Virus record (IMG/VR): IMGVR_UViG_3300036760_000327
Location: 1 to 64,000 of that record
Reading direction: 5' to 3' (one strand)
Source: a virus
Length of the DNA: 64,000 nt
The position numbers and the translations under genes are program-made. A model generated the notes under the pieces. The model did no database searches. It had not been told where the DNA came from and saw only the letters and a list, made by a program, of their open reading frames with translations. This document shows positions 23,621 to 31,445 of the stretch, in pieces. Every line of letters begins with the position of its first letter. The stretch's first letter is position 1.

Positions 23621-25324
23621 GTGGAAAATATTGAAGAATATATTAAAAATAAAAAATGGCGATATAAAACTGTTTCCAGTAATAATGGGCCACAATTTTT
23701 AATTGAAAGATGCCCATTTTGTTTTGATATTACTGGAACTCATTTTTATATAGCAGCGCAGACTGGCCAGTATTATTGCCATCATTGTGGTGCAGCTGGT
23801 TCTTTCTTTAATCTAAAAAAGCATTTAGGAGATATAATTGAGCCGATCTCATTTGGTTCGCTAGTACCAAAAGAAAAAATTATTATTGACGAAAAGGAAT
23901 TAGAAAATGTGCGAAAAGCACATTTATGGTTATTACAAGATAAAGATGTCCTGTTGTACCTCTCTTCTCGCTGTATTACATTGGAGGCTGTAAAATATTT
24001 TAAATTGGGTTTATCTGACGAGAATAATATTAAATGGTTATTGTTTCCATATATCTCTAATGGTGAACTCAAAAATATTAAAATGAGGACTCTGCCTCCC
24101 GCTAAGAAGGGATTTAAAAGATTACTTGGTGGAGAGTCCTCATTATATAATGAGGATATACTACAAAAAAAATTAGATTGTGTTATGGTATGTGAAGGTG
24201 AAACAGATCTTTTAACATTATGGAGTAAAGGTTTTAAAAATGTTATTGCTACGTCAATAGGTGCCGGAGGTATAAAGAATGAATGGATAGAACAACTGGA
24301 TAAAATTCCAATTATCTATATTTGTTATGATAATGATGAGGCGGGCCAGACAGGAGCGCAAAAGCTGGCATCTAGATTGGGCATAGAAAAATGTAAACAA
24401 ATACGACTACCTATAAAATATAATGATATTAATGAATATTTTCAAAAACATAAAAATTCATCGAATTTTCAACAGTTAATTGATCGTGCAATTCCCTTTG
24501 ATGTTACTAGTGTTAAATCATTAGGAAATGTAATAAAAGATACGGTTCGTAAATTATCTTCCGGAATTCCAGAGGATAAACTTATTTTACCCTGGAAAAA
24601 TGTGGACAAATTATTAAATGGATTTATGCCAGGAGATTTAATTATAATAGGGGCTAAAGTAGGTGTTGGTAAAAGCAGTCTTGGTTTTAATCTATTATAC
24701 AATTATTCAATACAAGGTATTCCTTCTTTATTATTTTCTTTAGAGATGCCCCCGTGGAGAATTTTACCGCGTATCGTTGCATTACATAAACGTAAAGATT
24801 CAAGATTATGCTCAGATGCTGATATTTTATTAAGCGCTTATGAAGAACTAAAAGATGTTCCATTCTATTTGGCTTATAAATATGATAAACCAAATTGGGA
24901 TTTTATATCAGATACCATACGACACTGCGTAAAAAGATATGGCATTCGATTTGTAGTATTTGATAATTTGCACTTCTTGTGTCGATCTTTATCACATGCT
25001 ACTGAAGAAATTTCAGTTATGATACAGAGTTTTAAATTATTAGCTGAAGAATTAATGATTCCTATTATTGTAATTGCTCGGCCTCGTAAAACTACATCTA
25101 GAATAATTGACGAGGAAGACCTTAAGGGTTCGATAGATGTTGCTGGAGATGCTGATATTATATTATTACTATCCAGAGATAAAAAGAAGAGCGTTAGTGG
25201 GGAAGCTACAGAAGGAGTATTTGAGCCCCAGTGTTTAGTAACTGCTGCTAAAGTAAGATATGCTGCTGGCGGTAGTACATTTTTGTTTGTAAATGATGCA
25301 GAATGTCGATTTGAAGAGATGTAA
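23621..25324 (+). CDS. Bifunctional primase-helicase (T7 gp4-like), 567 aa
   Basis: Makes RNA primers and unwinds the fork. A zinc domain with C31, C34, C53 and C56 (CPFC, CHHC) reads the priming site. TOPRIM motifs follow: CEGETD (191-196) and YDNDEAG (236-242). The DnaB/gp4-type RecA fold has Walker A GAKVGVGKSS (344-353), FDNLHF (Walker B region) and a C-terminal VAGDADIILLLSRD. Length equals T7 gp4. GTG start at 23621 with a weak ribosome site. It works with the family A polymerase at 27226. Confidence 0.9.
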   Translation: MENIEEYIKNKKWRYKTVSSNNGPQFLIERCPFCFDITGTHFYIAAQTGQYYCHHCGAAGSFFNLKKHLGDIIEPISFGSLVPKEKIIIDEKELENVRKAHLWLLQDKDVLLYLSSRCITLEAVKYFKLGLSDENNIKWLLFPYISNGELKNIKMRTLPPAKKGFKRLLGGESSLYNEDILQKKLDCVMVCEGETDLLTLWSKGFKNVIATSIGAGGIKNEWIEQLDKIPIIYICYDNDEAGQTGAQKLASRLGIEKCKQIRLPIKYNDINEYFQKHKNSSNFQQLIDRAIPFDVTSVKSLGNVIKDTVRKLSSGIPEDKLILPWKNVDKLLNGFMPGDLIIIGAKVGVGKSSLGFNLLYNYSIQGIPSLLFSLEMPPWRILPRIVALHKRKDSRLCSDADILLSAYEELKDVPFYLAYKYDKPNWDFISDTIRHCVKRYGIRFVVFDNLHFLCRSLSHATEEISVMIQSFKLLAEELMIPIIVIARPRKTTSRIIDEEDLKGSIDVAGDADIILLLSRDKKKSVSGEATEGVFEPQCLVTAAKVRYAAGGSTFLFVNDAECRFEEM

Positions 25325-25386
25325 AAAGATGATTAGAATTCAATCTTGAAATCTAAATGTGAAAGAATGAAAAGGCGGAAAAGAAA

Positions 25387-25506
25387 ATGACGAAAGAAGA
25401 ATATGATAAGAGTTATTTTGATTTATGGTACTGTGATTATTTTTGGGTTTGGTATATTGCTAAAAAAGAGATGTATGACCAATGGCCTTTTTCTCAAAAG
25501 GAGTAA
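25387..25506 (+). CDS. Small aromatic-rich protein, 39 aa
   Basis: Preceded by a purine-rich site (GGCGGAAAAG). Product is rich in Trp, Tyr and Phe (YFDLWYCDYFWVWYIAKK). Overlapping longer frames in another register are less likely. Unknown role. Confidence 0.4.
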   Translation: MTKEEYDKSYFDLWYCDYFWVWYIAKKEMYDQWPFSQKE

Positions 25507-25510
25507 TAAG

Positions 25511-25744
25511 ATGGATGAGAAAATAAAAGAGATTCAGGAAAGATGGCATAGGCTTCCGATCCCAACTTATAATCAATCGGCAAGAGATATTGGATATCTT
25601 CTCTTATATATTACGAAACTTCAAGACCATGCTGAGAAGTTAAAGGAAGGAATTAAGGACTTTCTCGATTGTTGTCATAGGGAAGATCATAACATTCCAG
25701 AACGGGTTATGGATAAACTTAGAAAACTGATAGAGAAGAAATAG
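25511..25744 (+). CDS. Hypothetical helical protein, 77 aa
   Basis: Start at the ATG after AAAAGGAG; the open frame extends upstream to 25403 without a ribosome site. Helical, charged product (IQERWHRLPIPTYNQSARDIGYLL). Small phage proteins of this kind are common; function unknown. The cloverleaf-like RNA begins 2 bases after its stop. Confidence 0.65.
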   Translation: MDEKIKEIQERWHRLPIPTYNQSARDIGYLLLYITKLQDHAEKLKEGIKDFLDCCHREDHNIPERVMDKLRKLIEKK

Positions 25745-25745
25745 G

Positions 25746-25823
25746 GCAGGTCGGTGGCTCTGAAAAGAGTAGGGCAACCAGCGAAGGTTGACTCGGAATA
25801 GTGGGCAATTCCGCCCGACCCGC
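25746..25823 (+). ncRNA. Cloverleaf-like structured RNA, copy 1
   Basis: Outer stem 25746-25754 with 25815-25823 (8 of 9 pairs), hairpin with GAAA tetraloop (25758-25769), hairpin CAACC/GGTTG (25775-25790) and hairpin CGGAAT/ATTCCG (25794-25813). Same layout and shared outer-stem sequence as 29577-29642. tRNA-sized, but with no T-loop sequence or valid anticodon loop. Function unknown. Confidence 0.55.
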
Positions 25824-25834
25824 TTTAAAAAGAA

Positions 25835-25908
25835 TCGGGATTAGTATTTTCTCGTCAACACAGACTCTCGCCGTGGGACATTCTTGCGATGAGAAATATT
25901 AATCCCGA
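25835..25908 (+). promoter_or_regulatory. Long hairpin leader of the sigma-like gene
   Basis: A 20-bp stem with one bulge (25836-25856 with 25888-25907) and a 31-base loop. Its 3' arm ends at the ribosome site (GAGAAAGG) of the gene at 25922. This layout suits control of translation or attenuation. Confidence 0.55.
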
Positions 25909-25921
25909 GAAAGGAAAATTT

Positions 25922-26404
25922 ATGTCGGAAGTGTGTGCAAACAAACTTTTGGAAACAAAACTTAAACAAAAAGCAAAATGGGTGGCCAGAAGATATCCGG
26001 AACTGTTGGAAAATGATTTAATACAAGAAGGTTTAGAATTAATTTGTAAATTAAGGAACATTAAAGGAAAAAATATTTCCATACATTATTTATTAAAAGC
26101 CCTTTCATTTCATTTTTCTAATATAATGAGAGCAACCAATCAAAAACATAATATAAGTATGCAAAATATTAATTTTCAGGGCGAGGATTTATCAGTAAAA
26201 AAAGAATTTGAAGAATTAGAAAAGCGATTTGACAGAGAAAAATTTATTAAATATATAGAAAACAATAATTTATTATTTATACTATCTGGTTTAATGAATG
26301 GAGATAAAATAAAAGAAATTGCAAAAAGAAATAATATTTCTGTAAGAACAATTTATCGACACATAAAAACTTTAAAGAAACTAAGAGAAGTTTGGGAAAA
26401 ATAA
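25922..26404 (+). CDS. Sigma-70-like RNA polymerase factor, 160 aa
   Basis: The N-terminal half resembles sigma region 2: KWVARRYPELLENDLIQEGLELI (about 18-40), then a helix with SFHFSNIMRATN. The C-terminal half has a region 4-type helix-turn-helix: GDKIKEIAKRNNISVRTIYRHIKTLKKL (about 128-155). Short, like ECF or phage sigma factors. It could direct host RNA polymerase to the conserved phage promoter motif found at four places in this window; that link is inferred. The start follows GAGAAAGG; an upstream in-frame ATG at 25889 lies inside the leader hairpin. Confidence 0.7.
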   Translation: MSEVCANKLLETKLKQKAKWVARRYPELLENDLIQEGLELICKLRNIKGKNISIHYLLKALSFHFSNIMRATNQKHNISMQNINFQGEDLSVKKEFEELEKRFDREKFIKYIENNNLLFILSGLMNGDKIKEIAKRNNISVRTIYRHIKTLKKLREVWEK

Positions 26405-26416
26405 GGAAAATGATTT

Positions 26417-26959
26417 ATGTCACAAATTTGGTTTACCGCGGACACGCATTTTAATCATATTAATATTATTAGATATTGTAATCGTCCATTTGATAATGTT
26501 ATTGAGATGAATAAAACATTAATTGAAAATTGGAATTCCCGCGTATCTGAAAAAGATTTAGTATATCATTTAGGGGATTTTGGTTTTAAGTTTCAGTATT
26601 TACAAGGGATTATTGATTCTTTAAACGGAAAGAAAATTTTAATTCCAGGTTCCCATGATCATAGATTGGAAAAATATGTTACAGGTATAACGTTTGTTAG
26701 TCCTTTATTTATTTTAAAAGGTGTTTCTAGTGTTCCAGATATTATTCTTTGCCATTATGCCATGCGTACCTGGCCGAGATCACATTGGGGAACATGGCAT
26801 TTATTTGGGCACAGTCATGGTAAATTGCAAGGATTTGGAAAATCTTTTGATGTGGGCGTAGATGCAAATCAATTTATGCCAATTTCATTGTATGATGTAA
26901 GTAAACGAATGGAAAATATTAAAAATAGTGATGAAGTAAGGAGGGGATGTAATGATTAA
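26417..26959 (+). CDS. Calcineurin-like metallophosphoesterase, 180 aa
   Basis: Compact metallophosphoesterase: DTHFNH (9-14), HLGDFG (about 51-56), GSHDHR (about 77-82), CHYAMRTW, FGHSHG (about 134-139) and DVGVD. All metal ligands are present, except that the usual GNHD reads GSHD. Related stand-alone phage and bacterial proteins act as phosphodiesterases or phosphatases; the substrate is unknown. Distinct from the longer Mre11-like protein at 39118. Confidence 0.85.
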   Translation: MSQIWFTADTHFNHINIIRYCNRPFDNVIEMNKTLIENWNSRVSEKDLVYHLGDFGFKFQYLQGIIDSLNGKKILIPGSHDHRLEKYVTGITFVSPLFILKGVSSVPDIILCHYAMRTWPRSHWGTWHLFGHSHGKLQGFGKSFDVGVDANQFMPISLYDVSKRMENIKNSDEVRRGCND

Positions 26960-27119
26960 ATTACTTAATTTGAAATTATATAATACTTGTGATCACTGTC
27001 CGTATTATGATTCTACCTGGAGTATGTGTTGCGAAAAAAATAAAGAGGTTGAAATTGATGAAGAAAAAGGAACTTTATTTCCTGATTGGTGTCCATTAGA
27101 AACTCTGGAAATAGAGTAA
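26952..27119 (+). CDS. Small Cys-rich protein, 55 aa
   Basis: Overlaps the end of the phosphoesterase gene by 8 bases, with GGAGG ahead of the ATG. Cys pattern CDHCPYYDS, CCEK and WCPLE is typical of a small phage family with a metal site. Function unknown. Confidence 0.65.
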   Translation: MIKLLNLKLYNTCDHCPYYDSTWSMCCEKNKEVEIDEEKGTLFPDWCPLETLEIE

Positions 27120-27131
27120 GAATTTTAACCT

Positions 27132-27209
27132 GTGGCCGAAGGCAAAGTAGACGAGCCACCTGGTTGTGGCCCAGGTAATTAGCGGGTGCGAGTCTCGCCG
27201 GCCACCCCA
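27132..27209 (+). tRNA. tRNA-His (anticodon GTG) with encoded CCA
   Basis: Acceptor GTGGCCG with CGGCCAC (27132-27138, 27199-27205), anticodon stem CCTGG/CCAGG with loop TTGTGGC (anticodon GTG), discriminator C and encoded CCA. Base -1 is T rather than the G usual for tRNA-His, and T-loop position 55 is G, so it may need processing or be a variant. Confidence 0.8.
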
Positions 27210-27225
27210 TTTAAAAAAGAAAATT

Positions 27226-29055
27226 ATGCCGAATTTAAATAATAATTTTGGAAAATGGTATAAAATAAATAATTTACAAGAATGGAAAAAATGGCTATAT
27301 AAAATATATAAAAAGGGATACTTTATTTTTGATCTTGAAACAACGGGATTAAATCCATTTTGGGATAATCAATATATTAAAATGATATCTTTTTCTATAG
27401 ATGAAGACGAAGCATTTGCTTTAGTATTTGAGAGCTGGAACAAAACTGATTGGGCTGAAATTTTGAATGATCTTAAAAAATTATTTGAAGATAAAAATGT
27501 AGGAAAGATAGGTCAAAATTTAAAGTTTGATATCCTTTGGCTTCAAGTAATTGAAAATATTCAGGTTAAAGGAATTATTTGGGATACCATGTTATCCCAA
27601 CATACATTATATCCCAATAAATCGAATCATTTAAAAGATATGGCGGGGGAACTTGGACTTGGAGGGTATGAAAACCTATCTGTAGATGTCCAGGATGCGT
27701 CTGGAGATGAATTAATTGAATATGGTTGTAAGGATAGTTTAATAACTCACAAAATATATAACTTACATAAAAATGTTTTTGTTAAAGAGCCTGAATTATA
27801 TAAAGGTTACAAGCACTTACTTATACCAGTTTCATCTGTTTTAAGTATAATGGAATATAATGGTATACGAATAAATCCATCTCGTTTGCATATAGCAAAT
27901 ACAAAGACAGATAAAATAATTAAGAATGTTTTAGAAGGCATTAAACAATATCCCGCGATTAAAAAATTTGAACATCAACATAAGATGGAGTTTAATCCAA
28001 ATTCACATGTACAGTTGCAAGAAATTCTTTTTGGAGATAAATATGAAAATTTGGATTCTATTAAGGAAACTAAAAAGAAGAAACAACCTTCTACTGATAA
28101 AGATGTATTGGAATATTATAAAGATACAAATCCATTTGCAAATTTATTATATACTTATTCTCAATATAATACTATGCACAAATTTTGTAATGAAATTAAG
28201 GAAAACATTACGCCGGATAATCGGATTCATACAACATACTGGTTGACCGAAACAAGATCTGGGCGCTCGTCCAGCCGAAATCCTAATTGCCAAAATTTTG
28301 CTAAGGGTGAAAAAGATTTAATTGGTTTACGTAATATATTTATAGCAGATAAAGGTTTCTTTTTGGCCGAATTAGATCATTCTCAAATGGAACTAAGAGT
28401 TATGGCAGAAGAAGCACAAGATGATGTTTTAAAAGACGCTGTATTAAATAGTGATGTTCACCAATTAACAGCAGCCACATGTTTAAATAAGGATCCTAAA
28501 TTAATAACTGAACAAGAAAGACGCGATATTGGAAAGGTTATGAATTTTCAATCAATTTATGGTGCCAGTGAGTTTGGTGTTGCCAGAGTATTAAAATGTA
28601 ATCTGGCTACTGCAAGATTATATTTATATAACTTTTTTAAGAAATATTATAAAACGAAAGAATGGATGGACAAAACAGCAGTTTTTGTGAAAAAAAATGG
28701 TTATGTTGTTATACGATCTGGTTTTAAAAAATATTTTCCCAATTATCCAAATTTAAATGATCATGAAATAAAGAGTGCAATGAATACTCCAATTCAAGGG
28801 CTAGCTGGTCATATTTTATTTATGGCGTTAATAGAGGTTCAAAAATTTATAGAATTAAATAAACTTAAATCATTTCTTAGTCTTGAAATTCATGATTCAA
28901 TAGTAATGAATATTCATAAATCTGAAATAAATATTTTGCCGGAGATTAAAAATCTTATGGAGACTTGCCATTTAAAATATATTCCAGATTTTAAAATTCC
29001 GTTGAAGGTGGATATAAAGATCGGAGAAAATTTAGGTGAATTAAAAGGAGAATAA
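27226..29055 (+). CDS. Family A DNA polymerase with 3'-5' exonuclease, 609 aa
   Basis: Replicative polymerase of T7 type. The exonuclease domain starts with IFDLETTGLN (34-43) and has GQNLKFDI and YGCKDSLIT. Polymerase motifs: TRSGRSSSRNPNCQN (template/finger entry), motif A LAELDHSQMELRV, motif B RRDIGKVMNFQSIYGAS, and motif C LEIHDSIVM. In the O helix the residue opposite Klenow F762 is F (MNFQSIYG). Start ATG at 27226 lies after the tRNA; an in-frame ATG at 27166 is inside the tRNA. Confidence 0.9.
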   Translation: MPNLNNNFGKWYKINNLQEWKKWLYKIYKKGYFIFDLETTGLNPFWDNQYIKMISFSIDEDEAFALVFESWNKTDWAEILNDLKKLFEDKNVGKIGQNLKFDILWLQVIENIQVKGIIWDTMLSQHTLYPNKSNHLKDMAGELGLGGYENLSVDVQDASGDELIEYGCKDSLITHKIYNLHKNVFVKEPELYKGYKHLLIPVSSVLSIMEYNGIRINPSRLHIANTKTDKIIKNVLEGIKQYPAIKKFEHQHKMEFNPNSHVQLQEILFGDKYENLDSIKETKKKKQPSTDKDVLEYYKDTNPFANLLYTYSQYNTMHKFCNEIKENITPDNRIHTTYWLTETRSGRSSSRNPNCQNFAKGEKDLIGLRNIFIADKGFFLAELDHSQMELRVMAEEAQDDVLKDAVLNSDVHQLTAATCLNKDPKLITEQERRDIGKVMNFQSIYGASEFGVARVLKCNLATARLYLYNFFKKYYKTKEWMDKTAVFVKKNGYVVIRSGFKKYFPNYPNLNDHEIKSAMNTPIQGLAGHILFMALIEVQKFIELNKLKSFLSLEIHDSIVMNIHKSEINILPEIKNLMETCHLKYIPDFKIPLKVDIKIGENLGELKGE

Positions 29056-29056
29056 A

Positions 29057-29149
29057 ATGGAATTAAGTCTTACACAAATGATGTTTACATTTTTTTTAAT
29101 AGGAATTGGTGTGGGTTTTATTACATTTTTATTAATTTTTAAAAATTGA
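29057..29149 (+). CDS. Single-pass membrane peptide, 30 aa
   Basis: AAAGGAG within the polymerase end precedes the ATG. MELSLTQMMFTFFLIGIGVG... is one membrane helix with a KN tail. Too short to classify. Confidence 0.5.
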   Translation: MELSLTQMMFTFFLIGIGVGFITFLLIFKN

Positions 29150-29162
29150 AAGGGGGAAAATA

Positions 29163-29348
29163 ATGTTGTCCAGAAAACATTATAAGGCGATAGCTAATAT
29201 AATTACTAAATTACACTGGAAAGAATTTGAAAATGAACCAATCGTTTATATTTCTGAATTAACTAAAAATTTGGCTGTGTATTTTAAAGAGGATAATCCA
29301 AAATTTAAAATAGAAAAATTTATAAACGCCTGTTATATAGGAGAATAA
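29163..29348 (+). CDS. Hypothetical protein, 61 aa
   Basis: Ribosome site AAGGGGG. Helical basic protein (MLSRKHYKAIANIITKL...) ending just before the next ATG; likely co-translated with it. The N-terminal pattern occurs in many small phage proteins of unknown role. Confidence 0.65.
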   Translation: MLSRKHYKAIANIITKLHWKEFENEPIVYISELTKNLAVYFKEDNPKFKIEKFINACYIGE

Positions 29349-29349
29349 A

Positions 29350-29532
29350 ATGGATTTGTACAAATACAGATATGTAAAGCGAGTACCATACAAAAGAATA
29401 TGGAACGCACCTATGTTAATGGAACAGATTAATTCTAAAATGTTGCGCTTTCTTAGGGAAAGTAAACTGGTATACGGAGACTTTATTTGTTTTGATTTTA
29501 GATTATTTGTGGAGAAAAATGGAAAAAAGTAG
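29350..29532 (+). CDS. Hypothetical basic protein, 60 aa
   Basis: Starts one base after the previous stop with GGAG upstream. Basic, Tyr/Phe-rich (YKYRYVKRVPYKRIW). Not recognised. The second cloverleaf-like RNA follows 44 bases downstream. Confidence 0.6.
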   Translation: MDLYKYRYVKRVPYKRIWNAPMLMEQINSKMLRFLRESKLVYGDFICFDFRLFVEKNGKK

Positions 29533-29576
29533 AGTATGTAGATGAAGAAGAGTACCTGGAATTTTGAAGAATAGGA

Positions 29577-29642
29577 CAGGTTGGTGGTGAAAGCCAAGCA
29601 AAGTTTATATTGCAGGAGTATGAATAGTTCCTGCCCGACCTG
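29577..29642 (+). ncRNA. Cloverleaf-like structured RNA, copy 2
   Basis: Outer stem 29577-29584 with 29635-29642 (8 pairs, one G-T), hairpin TGGT/GCCA with GAAA tetraloop (29585-29596), hairpin GCAA/TTGC (29598-29613) and hairpin AGGA/TCCT (29614-29632). Shares AGGTYGGTGG and GCCCGACCYGC with copy 1 while the inner hairpins differ in sequence but keep their position. Confidence 0.55.
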
Positions 29643-29665
29643 CCTTATTGAGAAAGGAAAAGAAG

Positions 29666-29782
29666 ATGGAGTATTATTTTACTGAGTTTGGAACATGGAA
29701 TCCTTACGAAATAGATTTATCGCCTTATAAATTAAATTCTACATACGACTTTGTAGAAGAGTATGAAATAGAAGACAGGTAA
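29666..29782 (+). CDS. Small acidic protein, 38 aa
   Basis: GAGAAAGG precedes the ATG. Acidic Tyr-rich product (MEYYFTEFGTWNPYE...). Ends one base before the next start. Unknown. Confidence 0.45.
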   Translation: MEYYFTEFGTWNPYEIDLSPYKLNSTYDFVEEYEIEDR

Positions 29783-29783
29783 G

Positions 29784-29978
29784 ATGAAAACAAAAATTTG
29801 TCCAAATTGTCATCATCCTTTGCAATATATTAAAGGATTAGATAAAACAAACTGGTGGGAGTGCTCTAATACATTACGATGTAGGTATATTAAAGTGGAC
29901 CGTAATTATACTATAGATTATATGGCTATTGGTATTTTATTATTCATAATATTTGTTACAGTAATTCTAATAAAATAA
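29784..29978 (+). CDS. Zinc-ribbon membrane protein, 64 aa
   Basis: N-terminal zinc-ribbon-like CPNCHH with C...C further on (WWECSNTLRCRY), then one membrane helix (about 45-63). A membrane-tethered small zinc protein. Unknown role. Confidence 0.6.
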   Translation: MKTKICPNCHHPLQYIKGLDKTNWWECSNTLRCRYIKVDRNYTIDYMAIGILLFIIFVTVILIK

Positions 29979-29990
29979 TAGGAGAATATT

Positions 29991-30257
29991 ATGCCTTACA
30001 TTACTCAATTGGACAGAGAACGTATTAAACCTTATATTGAGGAATTTTGGGGGAAGTGTCCTACAACAGAAGAAGGAGAAATGAATTATATAATTACCCA
30101 GCTTATTGAACATTATAGAAACGGAAGATATAAATATTCTCTTTTCAATAAAATTATAGGTATTCTAGAATGTATTAAATTAGAGTACTATCGAAGAATG
30201 GTGGCTCCTTACGAATCTGAAAAGTGTCATGAGAATGGAGATGTGTATCATTACTAG
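29991..30257 (+). CDS. Hypothetical protein, 88 aa
   Basis: Ribosome site TAGGAG. Helical protein with N-terminal ITQLDRERIKPYIEEF and a GKCPTTEEGEMNYIITQLIEHY segment, a pattern seen in small phage proteins near nucleotide-metabolism genes. No known activity. Confidence 0.65.
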   Translation: MPYITQLDRERIKPYIEEFWGKCPTTEEGEMNYIITQLIEHYRNGRYKYSLFNKIIGILECIKLEYYRRMVAPYESEKCHENGDVYHY

Positions 30258-30267
30258 GAGGTTTTTT

Positions 30268-30777
30268 ATGATAGACAAAAGAATCACAATATATCTTGCA
30301 GGTGCTATTCGTGATGACCATCCAGAAGATATTGAATGGAGAGAGTTGTTTATTAAACATCTTAAGAATATTGCTACTATATTCAATCCATTAGCGGGCA
30401 AGGTTTTTGATTCTGAAAAGAAAAAGTGGTATTTACACGGTCATTTTAGTACAGGTGAAATAATCGTACCACACGATTTTTGGATGGTAGAACACAGCGA
30501 TTTAATTATATTTAATTTTTTGTCTTTAGCAGAAGGATATCCTAGTATTGGTACATTAGTAGAATTTGGGCATGCAACAGCAGGAAATGCTTTACTTTAT
30601 TGTATAATTCCCAAGGGTTATACTGGGCACGATAGTACAAATCAATATAAATTACATCCATTTCTAGCTAAAAATGCTACAATGGTATTTCAGGGCGTTG
30701 ATTCTTGTTTGGAATTTTTAATTAAACGTGTTCAAAGTTTGAACGGAAACAAGCCTGAATATGGGGATTATGTATGA
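30268..30777 (+). CDS. Nucleoside 2-deoxyribosyltransferase-like protein, 169 aa
   Basis: Rossmann-like fold opening with ITIYLAGAI, then FNPLAG, a HSDLIIFNFL strand and SIGTLVEFGHA, whose Glu is the expected nucleophile position in this family. Such enzymes swap or hydrolyse nucleobases of deoxynucleosides or their 5'-phosphates. Start at the ATG after AGGAGG. Overlaps the next gene by 4 bases; with the two genes that follow it makes a small nucleotide-salvage group. Confidence 0.75.
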   Translation: MIDKRITIYLAGAIRDDHPEDIEWRELFIKHLKNIATIFNPLAGKVFDSEKKKWYLHGHFSTGEIIVPHDFWMVEHSDLIIFNFLSLAEGYPSIGTLVEFGHATAGNALLYCIIPKGYTGHDSTNQYKLHPFLAKNATMVFQGVDSCLEFLIKRVQSLNGNKPEYGDYV

Positions 30778-30998
30778 ATTTTATAGAATTATTACCCTGG
30801 ATATGTTCAGGGTTTTCGGCTATCGGATCAATTTTTAATATATTTAAAAAGAAAATATGTTTTATTATATGGACAATAGGCAATATTGGATTTCTTTTTT
30901 TAAATATTAAATTTGAAATGTATGGCCAATTACCTGTATGGATTGTTTTTATAGCATGTAATATTTATGGGTATTGGAAATGGAGTAAAGAAAAATAA
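30774..30998 (+). CDS. Small membrane protein, PnuC-like, 74 aa
   Basis: Three hydrophobic segments; the last part (PVWIVFIACNIYGYWKWSKEK) resembles the C-terminal end of PnuC vitamin transporters, and very short PnuC-like proteins occur in phages. Overlaps both neighbours. Transport function is not proven. Confidence 0.55.
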   Translation: MNFIELLPWICSGFSAIGSIFNIFKKKICFIIWTIGNIGFLFLNIKFEMYGQLPVWIVFIACNIYGYWKWSKEK

Positions 30999-31444
30999 TG
31001 AACGAAAAAATAAAACGATTTAATAGTGGAACTACACAAGATATAGATAATGATAAAGATAAATTGATTATACCAAGCGATTTTTGTGCGGCGGAACACC
31101 GTAAAATAAGACGATTTAATAGTGGGGCTACACGAGATATAGATAATGATAAAATTGATTACGAAGGTTTCTTATCTCCACTTGTATTACAGGCATTTGG
31201 TGAATACATGAACAAACATCGTTACCAGTCAAACGGGGCTGTACGCGACTCGGATAATTGGCAAAAAGGAATCCCAAAAGATGTTTATATGAAATCAGCG
31301 TTAAGACATATCCATGATTTATGGATGGAACATCGAAAATATAAATCTCGAGATGGAATTGACTCTGCTCTAGGAGGATTATTGTTTAACGTTATGGGTT
31401 ACTGGTTTGAACTTCTTAAAGAGCGAAGAATACAAGGAGGGTAA
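30998..31444 (+). CDS. dATP/dGTP diphosphohydrolase N-terminal-like protein, 148 aa
   Basis: Matches the pattern of a widespread phage domain: RFNSGATRD, YEGFLSPLVLQAFGEYMNKHR, RDSDNWQKGIPKDVYMKSALRHIHDLW. The domain is named after dATP/dGTP diphosphohydrolases, but most members are uncharacterised. Oddity: the N-terminal 17-residue segment KIKRFNSGTTQDIDNDK is duplicated about 32 residues later (KIRRFNSGATRDIDNDK), with near-identical DNA. Sits with the nucleoside transferase, so a dNTP-pool role is likely. Confidence 0.7.
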   Translation: MNEKIKRFNSGTTQDIDNDKDKLIIPSDFCAAEHRKIRRFNSGATRDIDNDKIDYEGFLSPLVLQAFGEYMNKHRYQSNGAVRDSDNWQKGIPKDVYMKSALRHIHDLWMEHRKYKSRDGIDSALGGLLFNVMGYWFELLKERRIQGG

Positions 31445-31445
31445 A

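Noticed and set aside
25746-25823. Ordinary tRNA gene
   Set aside because: Size and arms resemble a tRNA, but there is no TTC-type T loop, no 7-base anticodon loop with T33, and the outer stem is 9 bp.
30998-31444. 2-aminoadenine (Z-genome) pathway
   Set aside because: A related domain name is associated with that pathway, but no PurZ, DatZ or matching polymerase evidence is seen, and the domain is widespread in ordinary phages.
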